Source: JAOXRU01 sp965247735 (GTDB lineage: Bacteria; Bacteroidota; Bacteroidia; Flavobacteriales; Flavobacteriaceae). From it: a DNA stretch of 64,000 bases. Location: the NCBI GenBank assembly GCA_965247735.1, contig CBDFHN010000002.1:744001-808000 (forward strand). Reading direction: 5' to 3'. The translations under genes were made by a program, and so were the position numbers. Under the pieces are notes generated by a model. It worked only from the letters and a program-made list of their open reading frames with translations. It made no database searches and was not told where the DNA came from. Below are positions 54,426 to 61,714 of the stretch, one piece after another (positions within the stretch are counted from its first letter, which is position 1; each line of letters starts with the position of its first letter).

Positions 54426-54707
54426 ATGGACAATATCAACATTGAAGAAAAACTAGACAGAATTGAAAGCTTATTATTGGGCTCTAAAAAAGTACTCACT
54501 TTAGAGGAGGCCTGTGACTATACAGGTATTTCAAGAAGCTATTTATACAAATTAACTTCTGCTGGCATCATCCCCCACAGCAAACCAAATGGTAAAATGA
54601 TATTCTTTGATATCAATCGCCTAAATGAATGGTTATTAAGAAATAACAGAAAATCAAAGTGTGAAATAAAGAATGAGGCTTTGAAATACGTCCTAAAGAA
54701 AGGATAA
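54426..54707 (+). CDS. Excisionase-like helix-turn-helix protein
   Basis: 93 residues. A short coiled N-terminus (IEEKLDRIESLLLG) precedes a MerR-like winged helix of the excisionase type (LTLEEACDYTGISRSYLYKLTSAGIIPHSKP, FFDINRLNEWL). Proteins of this kind act in excision or as regulators of mobile-element genes. It lies between the integrase and the helicase gene. Confidence 0.85.
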   Translation: MDNINIEEKLDRIESLLLGSKKVLTLEEACDYTGISRSYLYKLTSAGIIPHSKPNGKMIFFDINRLNEWLLRNNRKSKCEIKNEALKYVLKKG

Positions 54708-54769
54708 AACCTAACTCTTTTTGTCTCATTAAGCTGTAATAATATACAGCCTTAAAAATCACACTAATA

Positions 54770-55975
54770 ATGAAAACAACACCATACATTAGGGTTGGCA
54801 CCACTTATTACAAATTGGTCAAGGCACCAACTATATCCGGGCATTTTAACGAGTTGCTTATTTCTTGGAATGAGCATATTATTAAACAAGATCATGGAAA
54901 AGACTATTTAAGTAAAGTACCTAAATACGATGGCTTTACATGTATTCCTAATCACATTAATTTCAAAAAGGAATATTGCAGTTTTTATAACATCTATTCA
55001 CCTCTAAGGAATATCCCTCAAGAGGGAACTATTGAAAAGACCTTGTCTTTTATAACCCACATATTTGGAAACCAAAAGGAATTGGGCTTAGACTATCTTC
55101 AATTATTATATCAGAAGCCAACGCAAATTCTTCCTATTCTTTGTTTGGTCTCAAAAGAGAGAAGTACTGGAAAAAGTTCTTTTTTAAAATGGTTAAAGGA
55201 AATCTTTGATAACAATCTAACCTATTTGACCAATGATAGCTTTGGCAGCCAATTTAATGCTGATTGGGCGAACAAACTCTTAATCTGTATAGATGAAGTT
55301 CTGTTTAATAAAGAAGAGCTTACAGAGCGAATTAAATACCTAAGTACCACCAATAGAAATAAGTTAGAATCTAAAGGAAAAGATAAAAGAGAAGTTGAGT
55401 TTTTTGGTAAGTTTATTCTTTGCAGTAATAATGAAGATAACTTCATTAAGATTGATGTCAACGAAACCCGTTTTTGGGTTAAAAAAATTCCTGTTTTAAA
55501 AAATGAAGAAACAGATTTTTTAGAGCAACTCATTCAAGAAATTCCAGCGTTTCTATATTTTCTATTGAATCGAAAACTTATATCCAAACAGGTAACCCGA
55601 ATGTGGTTTACTCACCAACAAATATATACTCCTGCTTTAAATCGATTAGTTAAACACAATCGAAATAGAGTTGAAAAGGAGCTAGCAAGTATCTTATTAA
55701 GTGCCATGGATAAGTTTGAGTTAACCGCTATTAATTTATGTCCAATTGATGCCTTATATGTATTAAACAAAACACGTGTAAAAACAGACCTCACACAGCT
55801 TAGACGATTACTAAAAAGAGATTGGAAATTAGAAAATCAAAAGAACTCTAACAGCTATCAAAAAATCACCATTTGGAGCAATGGTGAAATTAACATGGAA
55901 GATGCCAAAGGAAGGTACTTTTCTATTCAAAAGGATTTTTTAATTCAAAATTTTGATGATTTGATGACGGAATAG
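54770..55975 (+). CDS. Helicase-like protein of the element (DUF5906-type)
   Basis: 401 residues. A P-loop is seen at 129-137 (KERSTGKSS), followed by the acidic LLICIDEVLF as Walker B and a later LCSNNEDNF motif like that of SF3 helicases. A winged-helix-type C-terminus follows (RRLLKRDWKLENQ). Proteins of this kind act in replication of mobile elements. The upstream part lacks a recognisable primase domain; the separate TOPRIM protein downstream may supply it. Confidence 0.8.
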   Translation: MKTTPYIRVGTTYYKLVKAPTISGHFNELLISWNEHIIKQDHGKDYLSKVPKYDGFTCIPNHINFKKEYCSFYNIYSPLRNIPQEGTIEKTLSFITHIFGNQKELGLDYLQLLYQKPTQILPILCLVSKERSTGKSSFLKWLKEIFDNNLTYLTNDSFGSQFNADWANKLLICIDEVLFNKEELTERIKYLSTTNRNKLESKGKDKREVEFFGKFILCSNNEDNFIKIDVNETRFWVKKIPVLKNEETDFLEQLIQEIPAFLYFLLNRKLISKQVTRMWFTHQQIYTPALNRLVKHNRNRVEKELASILLSAMDKFELTAINLCPIDALYVLNKTRVKTDLTQLRRLLKRDWKLENQKNSNSYQKITIWSNGEINMEDAKGRYFSIQKDFLIQNFDDLMTE

Positions 55976-56182
55976 ATTAAAGCTTGATTATAGAATAGCT
56001 AAGGACATCATCAAATTGTCATCATTCTTTCATCAAAATAAAAAGTGATGATAGAAATATATAGGATAAAAATAAAATTGATGAAACGATGATAAAATGA
56101 TGAATCTCTTAAAGCTAGTAAATACAGAAGGTATATAGAACTGGTCATCAATTCATCAAAAGAAACATACTAAATAAAGCAA
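55976..56182. repeat. Iteron-like TCATCA/TGATGA field
   Basis: About ten copies of TCATCA or its complement TGATGA occur in 170 nt between the helicase and the TOPRIM gene, in both orientations and often with AA or AT next to them. This looks like iterons of a replication or transfer origin. It is not coding on either strand. Confidence 0.55.
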
Positions 56183-57034
56183 ATGAAAAAAGAAATAATG
56201 AATTGTGAAAAAGCCCGTAGTCTTTCCATCGTTCAAACACTTGCAAAACTAGGGCACTTTCCCAATAGAAAAACGGAAAAAGAAGCTTGGTTTCTAAGTC
56301 CTTTCAGGTCAGAAACCCAAGCCTCATTTAAAGTCTCTTTAAAACAGAATTACTGGATTGACTTTGGAACTTTTGAAGGTGGGAATACAATAGATTTAAT
56401 AGTGAAATTAAACCACTGTTCTGTAAAGGAAGCTCTGACTATTTTATCAAACAATATGAGTGATTTTTATTTTCAACAGCACCCCATTTTGAAAAAAGAA
56501 AAAGGAAAATTAGAAATCCAAAAAATACAATCTATTCAACACCAGGCATTACTTAACTATTTAGAATCAAGAAAAATTCCAATTCTAATCGCTAAAAAAT
56601 ACTGTAAAGAAGTTTGGTACAGAAATAATGATAAAACATTTTTTGCTATTGGACTCAGAAATCAATTAGATGGATGGGAACTTCGTAATAAATATTATAA
56701 AACATCTACCACTCCTAAATCCTACAGCTATATCAATAACGGATGTCAGAATCTAGTAATTGTTGAAGGTATGTTTGACTTACTTTCTCTAGCTGTTTTT
56801 CTAAACAAGGACTTTCATGAGCATGACTTAGTTATTCTTAATTCTGTAGCATTTGTAAAACGTATTGTCCTTTTGATAAAAAAATATAGAACCATTGAAC
56901 TGTTTTTAGACAACGATGTTTCAGGAAGTAAAGCAACAGAATATTTATTAAATGCCTCTCCTCTTGCTATTGATTGTAGAAAAATTTATAAAGGCTACAA
57001 GGATGCTAATGAAAAATTAATGTTATGTCAATAA
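56183..57034 (+). CDS. TOPRIM primase-like protein of the element
   Basis: 283 residues. The N-terminal 100 residues resemble the CHC2 zinc-binding part of DnaG-type primases (FLSPFRSETQASFKV, YWIDFGTFEGGNTIDLIV), but the zinc-binding Cys are absent. A TOPRIM domain follows (LVIVEGMFDLLSL with its Glu, ELFLDNDVSGSKA with its DxD). It would start replication of the transferred strand. The gene overlaps mobC by 10 nt. Confidence 0.82.
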   Translation: MKKEIMNCEKARSLSIVQTLAKLGHFPNRKTEKEAWFLSPFRSETQASFKVSLKQNYWIDFGTFEGGNTIDLIVKLNHCSVKEALTILSNNMSDFYFQQHPILKKEKGKLEIQKIQSIQHQALLNYLESRKIPILIAKKYCKEVWYRNNDKTFFAIGLRNQLDGWELRNKYYKTSTTPKSYSYINNGCQNLVIVEGMFDLLSLAVFLNKDFHEHDLVILNSVAFVKRIVLLIKKYRTIELFLDNDVSGSKATEYLLNASPLAIDCRKIYKGYKDANEKLMLCQ

Positions 57035-57501
57035 GGAACGATAAAAACAAAATACAACTAACCTCCAAACTGTTAGAGGAAAGTGACTCTTTTATACTTA
57101 GGCTAAGCGAGGAAGATTCGGTGAAAACGAATTCGAGATGTGTGTCTGTGGACACAAACTCGATTACTCCCGATGGTCGCAATGAAAAAAAGAAGCTGTT
57201 TAGGGGAAAAACGGAATTCATCAAATTCCGATGTACATTATTAGAAAAGAAACTATTGAAGAATCGTGCTACACTATGTGGATTAACTTTGAGTGAATAT
57301 TTTAGAAGGGTCGCTTTTGAAAAAAAGATAACGGAACGCCTGACTGAAGACGAGATTGAGATTTATAAGACTCTGGTAAAATTTCATAACAATTTTAAGG
57401 CAATCGGGAATATGTATCGAAAACGAAATCCTTATCTAACTGAAAAAGTGTATTGGTTGGCTGACGAAATAAAAGATCATCTTCAAAAATTCTCACCATG
57501 A
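57025..57501 (+). CDS. MobC-like mobilization protein
   Basis: 158 residues. The first 60 residues are polar and unique. The C-terminal part (TEFIKFRCTLLEKKLLKNRA, LSEYFRRVAFEKKI) is a ribbon-helix-helix-type region found in relaxosome accessory proteins. It would bind oriT and help the relaxase. It overlaps the relaxase gene start by 4 nt. Confidence 0.85.
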   Translation: MSIRNDKNKIQLTSKLLEESDSFILRLSEEDSVKTNSRCVSVDTNSITPDGRNEKKKLFRGKTEFIKFRCTLLEKKLLKNRATLCGLTLSEYFRRVAFEKKITERLTEDEIEIYKTLVKFHNNFKAIGNMYRKRNPYLTEKVYWLADEIKDHLQKFSP

Positions 57502-58361
57502 TTGGCAAAGGAAAATCCATTTCTCATACCAAAGCTTCTATGTCCTATGGATGGAATCAGGAAAAGAATGCAGAAGTGGTCTTTAAACAGGAATTGATAG
57601 GCAACAACCCTGAAGAAATAACTCAGGAATTTAAAATGCTCCAGGATCAAAACTATCATTGCCAAAAGAATACGCTTTCTTTTGTCCTTAGCCCAACCGT
57701 AGAGGATGGGAAACGATTGAAACAAAAAGATCTTGAAAAAGTATGTCAAAAATTTATGGAACAGATGAAACTAAGAGAACGACAAGCGATTGCCTTTGTT
57801 CATAGAGATAAGCAGCACACCCACATTCATTTATACGTAAATCGGATTGATTATAATGGTGTGGCCTATAACGATAGTTTTATTGGAAAGCGAAGCCAAC
57901 ATGCTGCGGAAAAAGTGGCGGAGCAATTGCAGTTGACAACCGTGAAGCAAGTACAAATGGAAAAAGAGTTTTTATTAAGTGACGTTAAACAAGAAATCAA
58001 ACGAAGACATGAACTAACCTTAAAACAGTTTACTCCTAGGAATTTTGAAGATTACATAAAGTTTATGGAAACTAATGGAGTAAAAGTTATTCCTAGTATT
58101 AATAAGGCAGAAAGGATTCAAGGATTTCGATTTGAGTTTAATGGATATAATTTAAAAGGCAGTGAAGTGCATCGAAGTATGACAGGGAGTAATATTGGGC
58201 AACGATTGTATGGTCAGACTAACGCCAAAATAAAAAGTATAGCTCCCGTAAAAATATTAAATAATGCAATTCCTGTAGCTCCAAGATTGGCAATTAGTAT
58301 TCTAAAGAAGATAGCCAAAAAGACCATAAAATATACCATAGATGCAGGGCTAGGAATTTAA
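57498..58361 (+). CDS. Relaxase/mobilization nuclease
   Basis: 287 residues. Relaxase domain in the first 200 residues: the histidine triad region HRDKQHTHIHLYVNR with His102, His107, His109 and His111, and a conserved N-terminal HTKASMSYGWN with the likely catalytic Tyr17. This is the MobA/MobB type used by Bacteroidota mobilizable elements, which nicks DNA at oriT. It is short compared with full MobA-primase fusions. The oriT is not identified but should be near. Confidence 0.9.
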   Translation: MIGKGKSISHTKASMSYGWNQEKNAEVVFKQELIGNNPEEITQEFKMLQDQNYHCQKNTLSFVLSPTVEDGKRLKQKDLEKVCQKFMEQMKLRERQAIAFVHRDKQHTHIHLYVNRIDYNGVAYNDSFIGKRSQHAAEKVAEQLQLTTVKQVQMEKEFLLSDVKQEIKRRHELTLKQFTPRNFEDYIKFMETNGVKVIPSINKAERIQGFRFEFNGYNLKGSEVHRSMTGSNIGQRLYGQTNAKIKSIAPVKILNNAIPVAPRLAISILKKIAKKTIKYTIDAGLGI

Positions 58362-58371
58362 ACATTATATC

Positions 58372-58737
58372 ATGACAAAGATTAAAGAATACATGGAATT
58401 ATTAACTTCTGAAATGGAAGCTTTCCGTGCTGATGTTAACCGATTGGAAACGATTAACGACCACATGAAAGATGTAAAGATTTCCATCGATTTGACGGAA
58501 ATTAAGACTGTTTTAAAGGAACATAACACGCAGCTAGAAAGCCATAGAGAACAGCAGGAACGATTTTATAAGCGAATGGAATCTCTTTTTAAAACAGCTG
58601 GGGTATATCCCAAATGGGCGGTTATCACGTTTATTGTAGCTATTCTTTTTTCTGTGGTTTCAGTGGTTTATGCATACCACACAAAAACAGTTTCAAAAAA
58701 AAATTCTGAAATTACTATTGAAAAAACAACTCCATGA
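58372..58737 (+). CDS. Membrane-anchored coiled-coil protein after the relaxase
   Basis: 121 residues: a long helical, coiled-coil-like region (about 1-75), then one transmembrane helix near 80-102 (WAVITFIVAILFSVVSVVYAY) and a short tail. It lies 10 nt downstream of the relaxase gene and is found with mobilization genes; a role in attaching the relaxosome to the membrane is a guess. No known domain. Confidence 0.7.
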   Translation: MTKIKEYMELLTSEMEAFRADVNRLETINDHMKDVKISIDLTEIKTVLKEHNTQLESHREQQERFYKRMESLFKTAGVYPKWAVITFIVAILFSVVSVVYAYHTKTVSKKNSEITIEKTTP

Positions 58738-58969
58738 TCTATCGATATTGCATTTCTGCTAAGAACTATTCTATTAGTATCAGAGTATAAAGTAGTAAAT
58801 CTATTAAAGAGAACTGTCCCAAATTTAGCTGATTTTTGGGACATTATTTGCTGCGAATGGTTATACCTTCTCTTAGTTCGAAAAACCATTCAACATAGGA
58901 AAAGTTACGGTAAGATTTTGGGGAGACTAAGCCCCATTAAACTTATCAATTGCTATATTAAAAGAGAAA
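58738..58969. other. Intergenic stretch with two hairpins
   Basis: TGTCCCAAA and TTTGGGACA (58816-58844) form a 9-bp stem, and TGGGG-AGACTAAG-CCCCA (about 58917-58934) another. The first may end the mobilization operon. No gene seen. Either hairpin could also be part of oriT. Confidence 0.45.
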
Positions 58970-59218
58970 TTATTTTTTAATTCTTATTTCAGGAAACATT
59001 GCTTCAGCTTCTTTGAAGAACTCGGATAAATTTATATTCTCGCCTTCGCAAATACTTTCAATGGTCTCATAACTCGTTCTATAAGATTCATCCATTTTTA
59101 TTCTACGAACAGTTTTCTCGTCTAAGTTATGATTTTTAGCAAAATCACTATTGTTAACTACTTTGCTAACCCATCTAGCAGCAATATACTCAACTATTTT
59201 ACGATTTCGATCTGTCAT
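58970..59218 (-). CDS. Small HTH regulator divergent from the sigma-dCas12f operon
   Basis: 82 residues. The helical pattern RKIVEYIAARWVSKVVNNSDFAKNHNLDEKTVRRI resembles an XRE-like or similar helix-turn-helix, and TIESICEGENINLSEFFKEAE fits the rest of such a domain. It begins 35 nt left of a 16-bp palindrome and faces away from the sigma factor operon. I infer a repressor of itself and of that operon. Confidence 0.7.
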   Translation of the reverse strand: MTDRNRKIVEYIAARWVSKVVNNSDFAKNHNLDEKTVRRIKMDESYRTSYETIESICEGENINLSEFFKEAEAMFPEIRIKK

Positions 59219-59252
59219 TGTTACAAATAAAACGAGAGTTGAAAGAATTTAC

Positions 59253-59268
59253 TCGGATTTAAATCCGA
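59253..59268. promoter_or_regulatory. 16-bp palindrome between divergent genes
   Basis: TCGGATTTAAATCCGA is its own complement. It lies between the HTH gene and the promoter of the sigma factor operon, the usual position for a repressor site. Confidence 0.6.
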
Positions 59269-59280
59269 ATATTTAATTTT

Positions 59281-59313
59281 TTTGTTATATTTGATCCAGA
59301 TTACATATTTTTG
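59281..59313 (+). promoter_or_regulatory. Promoter of the sigma-dCas12f operon
   Basis: TTTG (59281-59284), 21 nt, TATTTTTG (59306-59313). A second -7-like TATATTTG overlaps at 59286-59293. Transcription should start near 59320 and give a leader of about 265 nt. Confidence 0.65.
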
Positions 59314-59319
59314 CGATTC

Positions 59320-59530
59320 TTCATATAAAAAATTTGAAGCATTCGCTTTGAACCTCGCTTTTGAAAACTGGTAATTTTTAATGGGAACGAGATGATAAGT
59401 TAGATGCTCGCGTCTTTGGGCGTGAGCTCACTTATTGTTCCCAGGTATACCAGTACCTCAAAGGCAATAAGCTGAGTTTCACGCCTTTTTGTTTTTAGAA
59501 AAAGGGAATTCTTCTCAGCCTTTTTCAAAG
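59320..59530 (+). ncRNA. Long nested-hairpin leader before the sigma factor gene
   Basis: Five nested stems can be drawn by hand: GCTTTTGA (59357)/TCAAAGGC (59458), ACTGGTA (59367)/TACCAGT (59448), GGGAAC (59383)/GTTCCC (59437), ATAAGTTAG (59395)/CTCACTTAT (59427), and GCTCGCG (59406)/CGTGAGC (59421). A second hairpin, AGCTGAG (59470)/CTCAGC (59514) with an inner CCTTTTT/AAAAAGG, follows. No ORF fills it. It may be a regulatory leader or a separate small RNA. I cannot assign it to a known class. Confidence 0.6.
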
Positions 59531-59587
59531 CTATCTTCTCTTTATAAATTATAAGAACTCGCACCAGCTATTTAAACGAGATCTATT

Positions 59588-60367
59588 ATGCCACACAATA
59601 ATTATAATTTATTAAAAAATGGCGACCCCTCCGCTATGGAACAAATTCATAAGCAATACAGTAGAAGTATCTTTTGGGTTGGTAAACAAATGATTAAGGA
59701 TCACTTTGTTATAGAATCCTTATCTCAAGATACTTTTTTAAAATTATGGGTACATAGGGATAAGATAGAATCGCCTAAGCATATTTTCTTTTTCTTAAGG
59801 TTTGTGATGAAAAGAGAATGTGCCTACTATTATTGTAGACCTAAAAATAAGTTCTTTAGGACAGTATATTCATTAGAGAGTTACGACAACTATCAAGATT
59901 ATATGTTGGGCTATGATCCTGAAAATATATCTGAAGACTTAAAAGATCAAGAATCAGAACAAAAAGCCTTCGACCAAGTTAAAAATGTATTACCTCTATT
60001 GAAACCAGAAAGAAGACATTTGATTAATCTATGTTTAAAGTACGGCTTCCAATATAAGGCTATTGCCGAGCTTATGGGAATAAGTATTAATGAAACTAGT
60101 AGCGAAATAAAAAGAGCTATTCAGGATATTAAAACGATCCTTAATCAAGGAAGAAATCTAAAACTCGAAAAAGGATCTCCTATCAAAATAAAGGTTCAGG
60201 ACACAATCACCGAACAACAAGAAAAAGTCTTAGAGTTAAGATGTAAAAAGAATTGCTCCTTTGATTTCATAGCCACAGAACTTAGTATTTCCCAAAAAGA
60301 AGTTCACAAAGAATTTGTAGCTGCATATAAGATAATGCAGGAGAACCACCAATTACAGTTATCTTAA
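59588..60367 (+). CDS. ECF-type sigma factor partnered with dCas12f
   Basis: 259 residues, long for an ECF factor. Region 2 lies at about 15-85 (VIESLSQDTFLKLWVHRDKI, then a region like the promoter-melting part). Region 4 is at about 130-185 (LLKPERRHLINLCLKYGFQYKAIAELMGIS). A further segment at about 205-252 (ITEQQEKVLELRCKKNCSFDFIATELSIS) has the same helix-turn-helix pattern, so region 4 seems duplicated. The gene ends 1 nt before the dCas12f gene. By analogy with reported dCas12f-sigma pairs in Bacteroidota, it would be recruited to DNA by the guide complex and not mainly by a promoter sequence. Confidence 0.85.
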   Translation: MPHNNYNLLKNGDPSAMEQIHKQYSRSIFWVGKQMIKDHFVIESLSQDTFLKLWVHRDKIESPKHIFFFLRFVMKRECAYYYCRPKNKFFRTVYSLESYDNYQDYMLGYDPENISEDLKDQESEQKAFDQVKNVLPLLKPERRHLINLCLKYGFQYKAIAELMGISINETSSEIKRAIQDIKTILNQGRNLKLEKGSPIKIKVQDTITEQQEKVLELRCKKNCSFDFIATELSISQKEVHKEFVAAYKIMQENHQLQLS

Positions 60368-60368
60368 C

Positions 60369-61466
60369 ATGGGAAAATCTACACTAAAACTAACTCGTAA
60401 AATCCAGTTATTGGTAGACTTACCAACTAGAGAAGAAAGAAAGGAGGCACTAGATACCCTTTATCGTTGGCAAAATAGGTGTTTTAGAGCAGCCAATCTT
60501 ATTGTTTCCCATTTGTATGTGCAGGAAATGATTAAGGAATTTTTTTATCTTTCGGAGGGAGTAAAATACAAATTGGCTGATGAAAAAAAAGATGAGCTAG
60601 GTATCTTACAGCGCTCACGAATGAACACAACTTACCGTGTTATATCAAATCGCTTTAAGGGTGAAATTCCAACAAATATTTTATCCTGTTTGAATAATGC
60701 TTTAATCACCTCATTTAATAAAAATCGCCCTGAATATTGGAAAGGCGAACGTTCCCTTAAAAACTTCAGAAGAGATATGGCTTTTCCTTTTGGTTTAGAA
60801 GGCATAAGTGGATTATCTTTTAATGATGAGAAAAAGGCTTTCTATTTTCGTTTATTTCAAATTCCTTTAAAGACGTATTTAGGAAAAGATTATACCGACA
60901 AAAAAGTACTACTAGAAAGAGTAATAAAAGGAGAAATCAAGTTATGTACTTCCCATATTAAATTGAATGATGGTAAAATATTCTGGTTACCAGTTTTTGA
61001 AATTGAAAAAGAGAAGCATTCCTTAAAACCAGAAGTAATAGCCGAGGCGTCATTGTCAATTGAATATCCCATAGTAGTGAAAACAGCTAATACCAGATTA
61101 TCTATTGGGACTAGAGAAGAGTTCTTATATAGAAGGTTGGCCATACAAGCAGCTCGTAAAAGGACGCAAATAGGAGCTACCTATTCCAAATCAGGTAAAG
61201 GAGTCAAAAGGAAAATAAAAGCAGTCAATAAGCTAAGTAAAACAGAAAGTAATTATGTGTCCCATCGTATTCATGTATATAGCAGGAGGCTAATCGATTT
61301 TTGTATTAAACATCAGGCAGGTACTCTAATTTTATTGAATCAGGAAGACAAAATAGGGATAGCCAAACAAGAGGATTTTGTTCTAAGAAATTGGAGCTAT
61401 TATGACCTAATGACCAAAATAAAATATAAAGCTCTGAAAGCAGGTATTGAAATTATTATAGATTAA
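60369..61466 (+). CDS. Nuclease-dead Cas12f/TnpB-like protein (dCas12f)
   Basis: 365 residues. The C-terminal half has the RuvC layout of Cas12f and TnpB: strands at about 223-247, the basic helix EEFLYRRLAIQAARKRTQIG, SNYVSHRIHVYSRRLIDFC and NWSYYDLMTKIKYKALKAGIEI. The catalytic residues are gone. Where Cas12f has GxDLG there is ASLS (Ser228 in place of Asp). The Glu of RuvC-II is replaced (TLILLNQED, near 319-327). The protein stops at 365, before the zinc finger and the RuvC-III Asp. The N-terminal half (about 1-215) would be the RNA- and DNA-binding part. It should bind guide RNA and target DNA without cutting. Read in one transcript with the sigma factor (1-nt gap). The family call rests on pattern, not on an alignment. 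Confidence 0.85.
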   Translation: MGKSTLKLTRKIQLLVDLPTREERKEALDTLYRWQNRCFRAANLIVSHLYVQEMIKEFFYLSEGVKYKLADEKKDELGILQRSRMNTTYRVISNRFKGEIPTNILSCLNNALITSFNKNRPEYWKGERSLKNFRRDMAFPFGLEGISGLSFNDEKKAFYFRLFQIPLKTYLGKDYTDKKVLLERVIKGEIKLCTSHIKLNDGKIFWLPVFEIEKEKHSLKPEVIAEASLSIEYPIVVKTANTRLSIGTREEFLYRRLAIQAARKRTQIGATYSKSGKGVKRKIKAVNKLSKTESNYVSHRIHVYSRRLIDFCIKHQAGTLILLNQEDKIGIAKQEDFVLRNWSYYDLMTKIKYKALKAGIEIIID

Positions 61467-61548
61467 CCAGTTTGGTTACGAGGGTGCTTGTACACCCGCA
61501 GGGTGAGGTAGATAATTACACTCACTAAATGTGAAAGACATATACAAC
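61467..61548 (+). ncRNA. Guide RNA scaffold of the dCas12f system
   Basis: Directly after the dCas12f stop. Hairpin 1 is GGGTG-CTTGTA-CACCC (61482-61497); its GGGTGCTTGTA recalls a stem of the Cas12f tracrRNA. Hairpin 2 is GTGAG (61503-61507)/CTCAC (61521-61525). Hairpin 3 is ATGT-GAAAG-ACAT (61529-61541), as in the linked repeat:anti-repeat of a single-guide Cas12f RNA. The scaffold ends ATACAAC (61542-61548), like the end of Cas12f repeats. The RNA may begin inside the gene. It could be processed from the operon transcript. Confidence 0.7.
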
Positions 61549-61568
61549 GCGTGGGCTCTCTTTTAAAT
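61549..61568 (+). ncRNA. Candidate guide segment
   Basis: GCGTGGGCTCTCTTTTAAAT is the 20 nt directly after the scaffold end. Its real length is not known. No matching target was found by eye in this window, on either strand. Confidence 0.55.
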
Positions 61569-61714
61569 CATATTTTAGGATAGATATTAGACATTGGAAT
61601 TTGAAAAATACGAGGGATAGATTTAAAAACGTTTTATTCATCCGCAAACTTGCCAGCGTTGACAAAAAAAACATACTCTTGGACAAGTTTTGGCTTGTGT
61701 GATTGGGCGTTGGC
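61569..61714. other. Non-coding stretch with hairpins
   Basis: GCCAGCG (about 61650) can pair with CGTTGGC (about 61707) around an inner ACAAG-TTTTGG-CTTGT. It lies between the guide RNA and the end of the convergent REC-TOPRIM gene, so it may act as a terminator region. Confidence 0.4.

Noticed and set aside
16007..59376. The same 14-mer GAAAACTGGTAATT occurs in the ccsBA leader (16029-16042) and in the sigma-dCas12f leader (59363-59376), suggesting one RNA family.
   Set aside because: In a 64-kb AT-rich window several shared 14-mers are expected by chance. The flanking pairing differs: the second copy pairs with TACCAGT, and the first has no such partner.
60369..61466. Interpretation as an active IS605-type TnpB with transposon ends.
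   Set aside because: The RuvC catalytic residues and zinc finger are missing, no TnpA transposase is near, and the gene is tied to a sigma factor.
59340..61714. A CRISPR array linked to the dCas12f gene.
   Set aside because: No direct repeats with regular spacing are present on either side. Only one scaffold-like RNA with one guide-like segment was seen.
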